From NCBI RefSeq assembly GCF_028369105.1, contig NZ_JAQNDO010000001.1:7534501-7598500 (forward strand): 64,000 nucleotides of DNA. The letters run 5' to 3'. How positions within the stretch are numbered: position 1 is the stretch's first letter; each line of letters starts with the position of its first letter. This DNA is from Polyangium mundeleinium (GTDB taxonomy: Bacteria; Myxococcota_A; Polyangia; Polyangiales; Polyangiaceae). The notes under the pieces are model-generated. The model saw nothing but the letters and a program-made list of their open reading frames with translations. It made no database searches and was not told where the DNA came from. Made by a program: the position numbers and the translations under genes. Below, one piece after another: positions 16,138 to 24,670 of this stretch.

Positions 16138-18048
16138 TCATTTGCCTTCGCGGTAGGCGCGGATCGCGTTCGCCACGGCATCGGCGAGCTTCTGCCGATA
16201 GTCGGCCGTGGCGAGGCGGGCCTCGTCGTCCGGGTTCGAGATGAACGACGTCTCGAACAGGACCGCGGGCATGTCCGCGCCGACGAGCACGAAGAAGCCC
16301 GCGGTCTTCGTGCCCTGATCCTTCGTGTCGGGCCAGCGCACGCCGAGCGACGCGAGCGCGGAGCGCTGGACCAGATCGGCGACATGGCGCGACCGGGCCA
16401 TGAGGTCGCCGACGTCGAGGTTCGACGCGATGAGCGCCATCTCCTCGTCGATGGAGCGCGCGTCGCCCTCTTCGCCGGTCTTGCGCGGGCGGGAGGCATT
16501 TTCCCGGGCAGCGACGCGCATGGCGAGGCCCTCGGGATCCCGCACGCGATCGAGCGAGAACGTCATGGGCCCACGCGCCTGGCCGTTCTCGGACGCGTTG
16601 CAGTGGACGGAGACGAAGAGGTCCGCGTGGAACGCATTGGCCCGCGCGGTACGGAGGTCGAGGGGGACGTACGTGTCGTCGTCGCGCGTGAGCAGGGTCT
16701 CGATGCCGAGCTCGCGTGAGACGATGGTCGCGGCGCGGTGCGCGATGTCCAGCGTGACGTCCTTCTCCTTGAGGCCCGTGGGCCCGACGGCGCCGGTGTC
16801 GTTGCCGCCGTGGCCGGGATCGATGACGATGCGGCGCACCTCGCGTTTGCCCGAGGCGTCCTGTTCGTCCTTCCGAACCGGCGGGCGCGTGCTCACGTCG
16901 ACGACGATGCGGAACGGGTCAGGCAGGTAGAAGACGCGGCGATACAACGAGGCGGCGAGGTCGAGGACGACGCGGGTGCCGCCGCCCTCCTGGGCGCCGA
17001 GGCGGACGCGACGCACGACGCCGCCGACCTCGGTCTCGCGCCGGACGCCCTTGGCGCTCGCGCGGGCGATGTCGACGAACACACGCGCGTCCTTGCCCGC
17101 GGCCGCGTCGGCGCCGAGGGTGCCGACCTGAAAGGTGGTCGGGCCACTCAGGTGGATGACCACGCGGCCGCCCTTCTCGGAGCCGAAGGGCTCGAGCGAG
17201 ACGATCTTCACCGGCTCCTTCGCCGCGGTCGCGTCGCGCGGAGTCACGACGACCTGCCCCTCGGGCGCGACCTGCGCCGAGGAAGTGGTGGAGGGAGGCG
17301 CGGACTCGGGGGAGACGGCGCCGGAGGGCGGCGGAGAGGCGGCGAAGGCCGACGGGGACGGCGCGCCGCGCGAGGCCGCTTCCGAGGCGAGGTCACCTTC
17401 CCGTTCGAGGGCGCGGAGCGCGCCTCCGCGCGGCCGATAGGCGGACGACATCACGAGGGTGCGTTCGAGCGCGACGTGGCAAGGCGTGCGCGGGGCGAGG
17501 ACGGCCTGGCGGCGCGAGGCGAGGTAGGTCTCGCGGTAGGAGACGGCGGCGTCGCGGGCGAGCTCGCCGGCGAGCAGGGCGCGGCGGCGATCGGCCTCGC
17601 AGCCCTGAAGGGTGCTGGCGGCGGCGCTCGCGGAGGCGGCGTAGAGCTCGAGGGCCTCGCGGGCGTCGGCCTCGGCCTGGTCGAGGCGGAAGGAGCGGGT
17701 GCGCAGGTCGCCCGCGAGCATGGCGAGGGCGGCGCCGCGCTCGGTGCGGCCGGCACGGGAAGAGGCGATGGCGACGGCGTCGGCGAGGGCCACGACCTCC
17801 GCGCGGGGAGGGAGCGCCGCAGCGGGGTCGAGGAGGGCCAGGGCGCGCTGTTCGTCGCTCGGGGGCGGCGCGGGTGGGCTCGACGCACCCGTGCCGCAGC
17901 CAAGGAGCGGCGCCCCAAACGCAAAAAGGATCGCCGCGGCGCGGAGGGCGGAGATACGATGGCAGCGCTGCACCGCGGTACGCCGGTGGACCGCGAACGA
18001 CGGGGCAGCGACCGCGGCGACCCCCCTCGTCGCGGGGCCCGAGCACAT
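16138..18048 (-). CDS. N-acetylmuramoyl-L-alanine amidase with AMIN domain
   Basis: The C-terminal ~230 residues are an amidase_3 zinc hydrolase: RRIVIDPGHGGNDTGAVG (first His), GLKEKDVTLDIA (Glu), FVSVHCNASENG (second His) and MPAVLFETSFISN (catalytic Glu). Upstream is an AMIN domain (VKIVSLEPF ... GGRVVIHLSG), which targets septal or envelope sites. The N-terminal third has helical tetratricopeptide-like segments. The signal ends in a lipobox-like PLLGC. The enzyme cleaves the glycan-peptide bond of peptidoglycan during cell separation. The start is uncertain: ATG 18048 avoids overlapping the divergent gene, GTG 17973 gives the neatest signal peptide, and GTG 18084 is also open. Confidence 0.9.
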   Translation of the reverse strand: MCSGPATRGVAAVAAPSFAVHRRTAVQRCHRISALRAAAILFAFGAPLLGCGTGASSPPAPPPSDEQRALALLDPAAALPPRAEVVALADAVAIASSRAGRTERGAALAMLAGDLRTRSFRLDQAEADAREALELYAASASAAASTLQGCEADRRRALLAGELARDAAVSYRETYLASRRQAVLAPRTPCHVALERTLVMSSAYRPRGGALRALEREGDLASEAASRGAPSPSAFAASPPPSGAVSPESAPPSTTSSAQVAPEGQVVVTPRDATAAKEPVKIVSLEPFGSEKGGRVVIHLSGPTTFQVGTLGADAAAGKDARVFVDIARASAKGVRRETEVGGVVRRVRLGAQEGGGTRVVLDLAASLYRRVFYLPDPFRIVVDVSTRPPVRKDEQDASGKREVRRIVIDPGHGGNDTGAVGPTGLKEKDVTLDIAHRAATIVSRELGIETLLTRDDDTYVPLDLRTARANAFHADLFVSVHCNASENGQARGPMTFSLDRVRDPEGLAMRVAARENASRPRKTGEEGDARSIDEEMALIASNLDVGDLMARSRHVADLVQRSALASLGVRWPDTKDQGTKTAGFFVLVGADMPAVLFETSFISNPDDEARLATADYRQKLADAVANAIRAYREGK

Positions 18049-18064
18049 CTTCCGGAGGATCCCC

Positions 18065-18580
18065 GTGTCCGACTCCACGCCCACCTCGATCCCTATCTAC
18101 GCCGACCGGCTCTCCGGCGAGAACTTTGCCGACGCGACTGCGATGGTCAACGCGTATCTCCGACGCTACGTCGCGAAATACCTCCCGGCGAGCGACGCGG
18201 GTCACGAGGGGCACGTGCTCGACGACGGCGGATACGCCCACGTGCAACGCGGCGCGGTCACGATCGGGATCAACGTGCTCGAACGGCAGGGCGTCCTGAT
18301 GATCTTCGCGCCCATCATGGCAGTGCCGCCGCGGGGGCGGGAGGGCTTCTACCGGAAGCTGCTCGAGCTCTCGTTCGTGCGCACGAGCGACGCGGCGTTC
18401 GCGATCGACGCGGCGCGCGACGACGTGGTGGTGCGGTGCCTGCGGCGCCTGTCCGCGCTCGACTACGAGGAGTTCGAGGACATCGTGACGACCGTGGGGG
18501 ACGTGGCGGACGAATGGCAGAACAAGCTCGTCGAGGAGTTCGGGGGGAACGAAAAGGCTGCCTCCGCGTTCGGCGACTGA
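18065..18580 (+). CDS. YbjN-like / CesT-fold protein
   Basis: 171 residues beginning at GTG 18065 with GGAGG six bases upstream. The pattern is VNAYLRRYVAKYL, then GYAHVQRGAVTIGINVL, VLMIFAPIMAVPP, YRKLLELSFVRTSDAAFAID and DDVVVRCLRRLSALDYEEFE. These alternate strands and long helices like YbjN and type III chaperone (CesT/Tir) folds, which have small alpha/beta dimers. YbjN proteins are often linked to stress or to partner binding; no catalytic residues are seen. It is divergent from the amidase, with start codons close together, so the promoters must overlap the genes. Confidence 0.7.
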   Translation: MSDSTPTSIPIYADRLSGENFADATAMVNAYLRRYVAKYLPASDAGHEGHVLDDGGYAHVQRGAVTIGINVLERQGVLMIFAPIMAVPPRGREGFYRKLLELSFVRTSDAAFAIDAARDDVVVRCLRRLSALDYEEFEDIVTTVGDVADEWQNKLVEEFGGNEKAASAFGD

Positions 18581-18658
18581 CGCTCTGCGCCCTGCCTCCA
18601 CGATCGACGTCGCTGCGTTGCCGCTCGCACGCGACGGGTGATACGTTCTCGTCTGGTC

Positions 18659-19831
18659 ATGACTGTCCAAGAACCCCAAGCGAAGCCGCCCGTCCCCACG
18701 CCGGACGAGCTGGATCGGCTCGCCTTGCAGTACAAGCCGTCCTGGGAGCAAGACGATCCGCCCGTGGCCCTCGTGCCCGAGATCGCGGCGCGTCCGGTCG
18801 TGGCCCCGCCGCCCGAGCCGACACGCGCGGCCGAACCGCCTGCACCGCCGGTGGTGAACGGCGCCGCGAAGACGAATGGCGCATCCGCGCCGCTCGTGAA
18901 CGGAGCCGCGAAGATCGAGGCAGCGAAGGCCGACGAAGCGAAGGTCGACCCGCCGAAGGTCGACGAAGCGAAGGTCGACGAAGCGAAAGTTGACGCGCCG
19001 AAGGCCGATGCGGTCAAAGCGGACGAAGCAAACGCCGACGCGCCGAACGTCGACGAAGCGAAGGTCGACGCGCCGAAGGCCGAAGACGCAAACGAGCCGA
19101 AGCTCGAAGAAGCGAAGGCCGACGAAGCGAAGGCCGACGAAGCGAAGGCCGACGAAGCGAAGGCCGACGAAACGAAGGCTGACGACGCGCAGCCGGCCGC
19201 GGAGCAGGCCGACGACGACGTGCCCGCGATCGCGGCAGCACCTCCCGCGGCAGCGCCTCCCGTGGACGACGCGAGCCTCGCGCGCATGGACGCCGCGATG
19301 GCCGACGAGCCGCCCGAGATCCCCGTGAGCGGCCCGCCCAAGGGGATCTTCGTGAAGGTCGCGGTCGCGCTCATCGGGCTCGGCGGGCTCGCGTTCGCCG
19401 CGAAGGGCTTGCTCGGTGACGCGGACAAACCCACGCCGCCGCCGGTCACGACAAACGCGGCCGAGGCGCCGAAGCCTGCGCCGAGCCCGACGCAAAACGC
19501 AGCGCCCGCGCCGACGGAGACCGTGGAAGCGCGTCCCGTGGAGACCGCCGCCGCGCCTCCCACGCCGGAGCCCCCTGCCCCGACGCCCACGCAGGCCGCG
19601 ACGACGACGCCCACGAGCGAGCCCGCTGCTGCCGCAACGGCGCCGAAGGTCGAACCTCCGAAGGTCGAACCTCCGAAGGTCGAACCTCCGAAGCCTGTCG
19701 AGACGGCTACCGCCACCGCGAAAAAACCCGCTGCGTCTGCACCAACGACGGCAAAAACTGCGGCGCCCAAGCCCCCCGCGACAACCCCCCCGAAGCCCGG
19801 CGGCGGCATCATCCGCGAGACGCCGTTCTGA
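18659..19831 (+). CDS. Low-complexity membrane protein with KADEA/KVDAP repeats
   Basis: 390 residues from the ATG at 18659. The first ~210 residues carry many copies of a five-residue repeat related to ADEAK and VDEAK/VDAPK, encoded by near-identical 15-bp units. A single membrane helix (VALIGLGGLAFAAKGLL) follows at about 229-251, then a Pro/Ala/Thr-rich tail with three PPKVE copies and Lys/Pro repeats. There is no signal peptide, so the repeat region is probably cytoplasmic and the tail periplasmic, or the reverse. This resembles spacer-type envelope proteins such as TonB/TolA without their C-terminal domain. Function unknown. Confidence 0.7.
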   Translation: MTVQEPQAKPPVPTPDELDRLALQYKPSWEQDDPPVALVPEIAARPVVAPPPEPTRAAEPPAPPVVNGAAKTNGASAPLVNGAAKIEAAKADEAKVDPPKVDEAKVDEAKVDAPKADAVKADEANADAPNVDEAKVDAPKAEDANEPKLEEAKADEAKADEAKADEAKADETKADDAQPAAEQADDDVPAIAAAPPAAAPPVDDASLARMDAAMADEPPEIPVSGPPKGIFVKVAVALIGLGGLAFAAKGLLGDADKPTPPPVTTNAAEAPKPAPSPTQNAAPAPTETVEARPVETAAAPPTPEPPAPTPTQAATTTPTSEPAAAATAPKVEPPKVEPPKVEPPKPVETATATAKKPAASAPTTAKTAAPKPPATTPPKPGGGIIRETPF

Positions 19832-19926
19832 GCGCGCGCTAATCGCTTGCCCGTGCCCTCCTCGGGGTGCGAAGAATGCCGACACGAAGACCGCATCGCT
19901 GCGCACCGCGATGCACCGAGGGTTCG

Positions 19927-21249
19927 ATGAAGACACGCGCTTGCGCCACCGCCTTGTTCCTTTCGCTCACGGTCCCTGCCCTCCTCGGCGAGGCCGGGAT
20001 CGCACCCGACCTCATGGAAGCACGTGCCTTCGCGCAGGCGGACGCCGTGACCGAGGTCGCTCGACAACGCTACGAAGAGGGCGTGAAGGCGTTCGACGCC
20101 GGTCGCTTCGAGGACGCGCGCTCCGCGTTCCTGCAGGCCTACGCGCTGAAGCGTCACCCCGCCGTGCTGCTCAACCTCGGCCAGAGCGAGCTGCGCTCGA
20201 ACCACCCCGAGGACGCCGGCATGCACCTGCAGCAGTTCCTCCGCGACATGCCCTCGGCCTCGCCCGATCAGAAGACCGCCGCCGAGAAGGGCATCAACGA
20301 GGCGAAGAAGAAGACCGGGCACATCGTGGTGATCGTCGACGCGAACGGCGCCGACGTGTCCGTCGACGGCACGAGCTACGGCAAGTCGCCGCTGCTCAAC
20401 GTGATCTTCGTCAAGCCGGGCGCGCACACGGTCACGGCGACGTACGGCGGCAAGACCGCCACCACGAAGGTCGACGCGAAACAAGGCTCGGCCACCGCGG
20501 CGAACCTCGTGCTCGGCGTCGGCGGTGCTGCTTCGCCGCCGCCTCCGCCGCCGCCCCCGCCGCCTCCGCCGCCCCCGCCGGCCGCATCGCCCACGCCGGC
20601 GCCCGCGCAGTCGCCGACGCCCGCTGCGAACCCGTACGGCACGCCGTCGAGCGCGCCGCCCGCGACCAGCGCGAACGCGAGCTCCGGCCTCCCGCCGGTC
20701 GACGCGCCCGTGCTCACGCCGCAGGGCCCGGACGGCAGCGGCGACACGACGACGGGCACGCGGGAGCCGTTCCTGAAGTGGTACACGCACAAGCCGCTCG
20801 CGTGGGTCGGCTCGGGCGTCGCGGTCATCGGCCTCGGCCTCGGCATCGGCTTCTCGATCGGCGCGAGCGTCGCGAGCGGCAAGGCCGACCAGCATGCCGC
20901 CGAGATCCGCACGTTCGCGTCGACCGATCCGAGCACGAACTTCGGCAAGAACCCGCCCTGCGGATCGACCGAGACGTCCGGCAGCGATCTGCCGAACTAC
21001 GAGCAGGCCTGCGGCGTGCTGCGCAAGGATCTCTCCGACTACGACACGAACGTCGCCGTGGCCACGACGGGCTGGGTGCTCTTCGGCGTCGGCGCGATCG
21101 GCACGGGCGTCTACGCGCTGCTCGACTGGTACCTGCCCAAGAAGGGCTCGACCTCGACGACCGCGTCGAACGACGGCCCGCGTGTCCTCGCGGTCTCGCC
21201 CAGCGTCTCGTCCACGTATCAAGGGCTCGGCGTCGTCGGCACGTTCTGA
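19927..21249 (+). CDS. Secreted/envelope protein with TPR and PEGA domains
   Basis: 440 residues from the ATG at 19927. A signal peptide ends near AFAQA (~38). A TPR unit follows (ARQRYEEGVKAFDAGRFEDA with LKRHPAVLLNLGQSE). A PEGA domain at about 138-190 has VVIVDANGADVSVDGTSYGK and VKPGAHTVTATYGG. Then comes a run of about 17 prolines, and two membrane helices flank a cysteine-containing loop. TPR-PEGA proteins are common in myxobacteria and bind partners or surface layers; no enzyme activity is expected. The last 31 bases overlap the 3' end of the convergent sigma-54 activator. Confidence 0.8.
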   Translation: MKTRACATALFLSLTVPALLGEAGIAPDLMEARAFAQADAVTEVARQRYEEGVKAFDAGRFEDARSAFLQAYALKRHPAVLLNLGQSELRSNHPEDAGMHLQQFLRDMPSASPDQKTAAEKGINEAKKKTGHIVVIVDANGADVSVDGTSYGKSPLLNVIFVKPGAHTVTATYGGKTATTKVDAKQGSATAANLVLGVGGAASPPPPPPPPPPPPPPPAASPTPAPAQSPTPAANPYGTPSSAPPATSANASSGLPPVDAPVLTPQGPDGSGDTTTGTREPFLKWYTHKPLAWVGSGVAVIGLGLGIGFSIGASVASGKADQHAAEIRTFASTDPSTNFGKNPPCGSTETSGSDLPNYEQACGVLRKDLSDYDTNVAVATTGWVLFGVGAIGTGVYALLDWYLPKKGSTSTTASNDGPRVLAVSPSVSSTYQGLGVVGTF

Positions 21250-22523
21250 GACGACCTCGTCGCGGCTCCCGCGGCGCGCAGCAGATCCCGCATCGTCGAT
21301 CGCGGGACCGCCGCGCGCCGCGCCGCTTCACTCGTATTCCTCCCTGCCTCCTCGAAAATCCGTCGCGCGTCGTCGGGACGAAGCTTGACGTGCCGTCCGC
21401 CTCGCTCCGCGAGCACCGACGTGACGTGCTCGGCCTGGATCACACCTGGCGTGCGTACCGCCGCCTGCACGATCACGTTCCGGAGCTCGCGCACGTTGCC
21501 CGGCCACTTCTCTGCGCGCAGCGCTGCGAGCGCGCCGGGCGAGAGCTCGCGCGGGCCGATCTCCGAGGTCGCGAGGAGGTGCATGCAAATCGCCGCGATG
21601 TCCTCCGTGCGCTCGCGCAGCGCCGGCACGCGCACGAGGCACACCGCGAGCCGCTCGTACAGATCCGCCCGGAAGCGCCGCGCTGCCACCATCTGCTCGA
21701 GCGGCTCGCACGTCGCCACCACGAGCCGCACGTCGACGGGCATGGCCGTCTCCGCCCCGAGCGGCCGCACGAGCCCCTCTTCGACGACGCGCAGGAGCTT
21801 CGCTTGCACGTCGAGCGGCAGCGCCGCGATCTCGTCGAGGAACAGCGTGCCTTGATGCGCCTCCCGAAACGCGCCGCGTCGATCGCGAAGCGCGCCCGTG
21901 AACGCGCCGCGCTGGTGGCCGAAGAGCTCCGACTCTGCGAGCTCGCGCGAGATCGTCGCTGCGTTCAGCACGACGAACGGTTTGTCCTTGCGCGCGCTCT
22001 CGTCGTGCAGCGCGCGCGCCACGAGGTCCTTGCCCGTCCCCGACTCGCCACGGATCATCACCGGCAGCTTGAGCGGCGCGAGCCTGCGCACCGCGCCGCC
22101 GAGCCTTCGCATCGGGGCGCTCCGCCCCACGAGGTGCGGGAGCGGCGCGCCCCGATGCGCCTCGACCGCGCGTGTGCTGCCCTCGACGCGCACCACGGCG
22201 CGGCCGAGCTCCACCGCGCTCCCCGTCGAGAGAAACGCCCGCGCCACGCGCGTCCCCGCGACCCGCATCCCGTTGCGTGATCCGAGATCGACCGCCTCGA
22301 TCACGCTGCCTCGATGCACGAGCGCCACGTGACGCGCGCTCACCGTGCGCTCGACGAGCTGCACGTCCACGCCCTCGCCCGAGCCGAGGACGATCTCCTC
22401 GCCGGGACCGAGCCGCGCCATGCGCTCGTTCCCGCCGTCGTCCACGCAGATCCATGCAGCGCCGAGCGCCACCTCGCCGCCGCCGATCTCCACCGTCGTA
22501 TCCCGCGCACGTTCGTTCCTCAC
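21219..22523 (-). CDS. FHA-domain sigma-54-dependent transcriptional activator
   Basis: 434 residues in three parts. An FHA domain (~30-115) has VSARHVALVHRG and VDLGSRNGMRV, the phosphothreonine-binding loops. The AAA+ core has Walker A GESGTGK at 159-165, the sigma-54-contacting GAFTGA at 206-211, Walker B FLDE near 228-231 and a WPGNVRELRN sensor region. The Fis-type HTH is at the C-terminus (NTSEAARRAAVPRSTMRDLL). FHA-bEBPs are a hallmark of myxobacteria and respond to Ser/Thr kinases, several of which are in this window. It is convergent with the TPR-PEGA gene (31-base overlap) and divergent from nothing close. Confidence 0.94.
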   Translation of the reverse strand: MRNERARDTTVEIGGGEVALGAAWICVDDGGNERMARLGPGEEIVLGSGEGVDVQLVERTVSARHVALVHRGSVIEAVDLGSRNGMRVAGTRVARAFLSTGSAVELGRAVVRVEGSTRAVEAHRGAPLPHLVGRSAPMRRLGGAVRRLAPLKLPVMIRGESGTGKDLVARALHDESARKDKPFVVLNAATISRELAESELFGHQRGAFTGALRDRRGAFREAHQGTLFLDEIAALPLDVQAKLLRVVEEGLVRPLGAETAMPVDVRLVVATCEPLEQMVAARRFRADLYERLAVCLVRVPALRERTEDIAAICMHLLATSEIGPRELSPGALAALRAEKWPGNVRELRNVIVQAAVRTPGVIQAEHVTSVLAERGGRHVKLRPDDARRIFEEAGRNTSEAARRAAVPRSTMRDLLRAAGAATRSSQNVPTTPSP

Positions 22524-22578
22524 GAACGCTTCATCGACACGACACGGGCCGTGGTTGCGTAAAAACGTCGCGCTCGGC

Positions 22579-23331
22579 TCAGAAGGCCGCGGCGACCGTC
22601 GCCGGCGTGCGCACCTTTCCGCCGCGGAGCGGGTCGAACGTCACGCGCAGGCCCACCTGGAAAAACCCGTAGACGCTCGGCGACGTCCCCGGATCCGGGC
22701 GCAGCCGGTACGAGCCGACCGTCCCTTCCAGAAACGGCCCGAAGCCGAAGACCGGATGCGGGTAGAACGTGCCGCCGAGCGTGATGCGCGCGAAATCGAT
22801 GCCCTGCGAGCGGCCGATGCCGAATTCCGGGGCCGCGCCGGTCTCGGGCGCTTCGACGAGCGAGGTACGGAAGCCCACGCCGTAACTCGCCCAGGGATCA
22901 AAGGCGATGCCCTGCGCGAGGTGGTAGACGAGGCGCATCCCCACGCCGAGGGTGCTGCCCGAGCACCCCGTGCAGGCCTCGCCGCCGCCGAGCATGCCGT
23001 AGTTCCCATCGAGCTCGAAGGACACGTGCCGGCTCAGGCCGAAGCCGAGCCCGACCGAGACCCCGGGCCCGCCGGACACGAGGTCGCTCGCCGTGACGCC
23101 CGAGGCGATGCTGCCGAGGGGCACGACGTAGCTGCCCCCCACGGACAGGAGGAAGGCCCCTTTGCGCCAGTCGGGCGCGTAGGCCCTCGGCGTCCCGGCC
23201 CCCGGCTCCGGCGGCTCTTCGACCTCGGCGGGCTCTTCCCGGGCCGGATCGGGCGTCTGCGCGAGGGCGGGCAAGGGGGCCACGACGAGCGCGGCGGCGA
23301 CGAACGCGCGAAAGGAGCGGGGGAACGTCAC
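22579..23331 (-). CDS. Outer-membrane beta-barrel candidate
   Basis: 250 residues. A signal peptide ends at ALAQT (~25). After a Pro/Glu-rich segment the protein alternates aromatic and Gly-rich strands (GAFLLSVGGSYVVPLGS, VSVGLGFGLSRHVSFELDGN, LGVGMRLVYHLAQGIAFDPW, FGPFLEGTVGSYRL, FFQVGLRVTFDP), typical of an 8-stranded OmpA/OmpW-like barrel. Two cysteines (ACTGCSG) lie in a loop. No ligand-binding feature is visible. It ends 55 bases downstream of the start of the FHA activator, in the same direction. Confidence 0.65.
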   Translation of the reverse strand: MTFPRSFRAFVAAALVVAPLPALAQTPDPAREEPAEVEEPPEPGAGTPRAYAPDWRKGAFLLSVGGSYVVPLGSIASGVTASDLVSGGPGVSVGLGFGLSRHVSFELDGNYGMLGGGEACTGCSGSTLGVGMRLVYHLAQGIAFDPWASYGVGFRTSLVEAPETGAAPEFGIGRSQGIDFARITLGGTFYPHPVFGFGPFLEGTVGSYRLRPDPGTSPSVYGFFQVGLRVTFDPLRGGKVRTPATVAAAF

Positions 23332-23515
23332 GGCAGGGCTCTAGAACGACCACGGCCCGCGCGCAAAGCGCAAAGCGCACGGCCCTCGGGAACCTTGTTC
23401 GACCGCCGCGTATGAGCGCGCCCACGACGGAGGGGGGGACGGAGGGCCCCCCCGCGGGAGACGACACGAGGAACTAGCCGAGGACCAGGGATCGGCCGCT
23501 ATAATCGCGTGTCGC

Positions 23516-24670
23516 ATGTCCAAGACTCAGCCGCGCCACGCCCTTCGCCTCGTGGCCGCGGGCATGACCGACGTAGGCCGCCAGCGCAGGCACAACGAAG
23601 ACAACGTGCTCGTGGCGCAGAGCCTCGACCTCTTCGTGGTGGCCGACGGCATGGGCGGACATTCCACGGGGCACGTCGCGAGCGCCCTCACCGCGACGTC
23701 GATGCAGAACTTCTTCGAGGCGACGTTGCAAGGGGATCTCCCCTTGGCCACGCCGAACGACGAGGTCGATCTGCCGCGCCACGCCGAGCGACTCGTGCAG
23801 GCCGTACGCAAGGCCAACCGCGACGTCTACGAGATCTCGTCGACGCACAAAGAGCACCGCGGCATGGGCTCGACGATCGTCGCGATCCACTTCGACGGCG
23901 GCGAGAGCCTGCACATCGCGCACGTCGGCGACAGCCGCTGCTACCGCATGCGCGACGGCGGGATCGAGCAGCTCACGCGCGACCACTCGCTCATCAACGA
24001 CGCGCTCGCGCTCAAGCCCGATCTCACCGAGGAGGAGCTCGCGCGCTTGCCGAAGAACGTGATCACCCGCGCGCTCGGCATGAAGGACGTGGTGAAGGTC
24101 GACGTGCAGACCGTGAAGATCGAGCCGGGCGACATGTTCCTGCTCTGCTCGGATGGTCTAAGTGGTATGATCTCCAACGATCAGATCCTCGAGGTCTTTG
24201 ACCTGACGGGGGATCTGTCGGAGGCCTGCGAGCTGCTCATCGCGATGGCGAACGAGGCGGGCGGCGTCGACAACATCTCGGCGCTGCTCGTCCGCGCCGA
24301 CGACACGCTGCCGCCCTCGGAGGCGCATATCTCCGCGACGGAGGTCGACGCGCCGGAGCTCGCCGTCGAGGAGGTCGCCGCGTCGATCCCGTTCTCGCAG
24401 CGGTACCGCGACATCCAGGACATGCGCTCGTACCGCCCGCCGCCCGGCGATCCCATCGACGAGGTGGTCGTCGGGACCGACCTCCATGGGCTGCGCGAGG
24501 TGATGACCCCGGACGATCTCGCCATGCTCGCGGCCGGCGGCGACGTCGAGACGGACGGCCCCCGCTCGATCGACGAGATCCGCGTGGCGCGCTGCAGGCG
24601 CTGCGATCACGAGCTCTACGTCGGCAACACCTTCTGCACCGAGTGCGGCACGAAGATCGAAAGCGAGTGA
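23516..24670 (+). CDS. PP2C-type Ser/Thr protein phosphatase with C-terminal zinc ribbon
   Basis: 384 residues. The PP2C fold has GQRRHNEDN at 21-30 region, FVVADGMGGHSTGH with the metal Asp around 44, GMGSTIVAIHF, HVGDSRCYRM, LTRDHSLINDAL and LLCSDGLSGM. It reverses Hanks-type kinase phosphorylation in the cytoplasm. After a linker, a C-terminal zinc ribbon CRRCDH ... CTECGTKI is added, an arrangement often seen for recruitment. Its stop overlaps the start of the next gene (TGATG), so a subtilase is co-translated with it. It may balance the kinases at 6.3, 41.1 and 46.0 kb. Confidence 0.95.
   Translation: MSKTQPRHALRLVAAGMTDVGRQRRHNEDNVLVAQSLDLFVVADGMGGHSTGHVASALTATSMQNFFEATLQGDLPLATPNDEVDLPRHAERLVQAVRKANRDVYEISSTHKEHRGMGSTIVAIHFDGGESLHIAHVGDSRCYRMRDGGIEQLTRDHSLINDALALKPDLTEEELARLPKNVITRALGMKDVVKVDVQTVKIEPGDMFLLCSDGLSGMISNDQILEVFDLTGDLSEACELLIAMANEAGGVDNISALLVRADDTLPPSEAHISATEVDAPELAVEEVAASIPFSQRYRDIQDMRSYRPPPGDPIDEVVVGTDLHGLREVMTPDDLAMLAAGGDVETDGPRSIDEIRVARCRRCDHELYVGNTFCTECGTKIESE

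Noticed and set aside
18463-21222. 919-codon minus-strand frame opposite the YbjN, repeat and TPR-PEGA genes
   Set aside because: Low-complexity Gly/Ser/Ala composition mirrors the repeats on the other strand; the plus-strand proteins have signal peptides and domains.
23332-23515. RNA gene or riboswitch upstream of the phosphatase
   Set aside because: Only GC-rich homopolymeric runs were seen; no conserved structure recognised.
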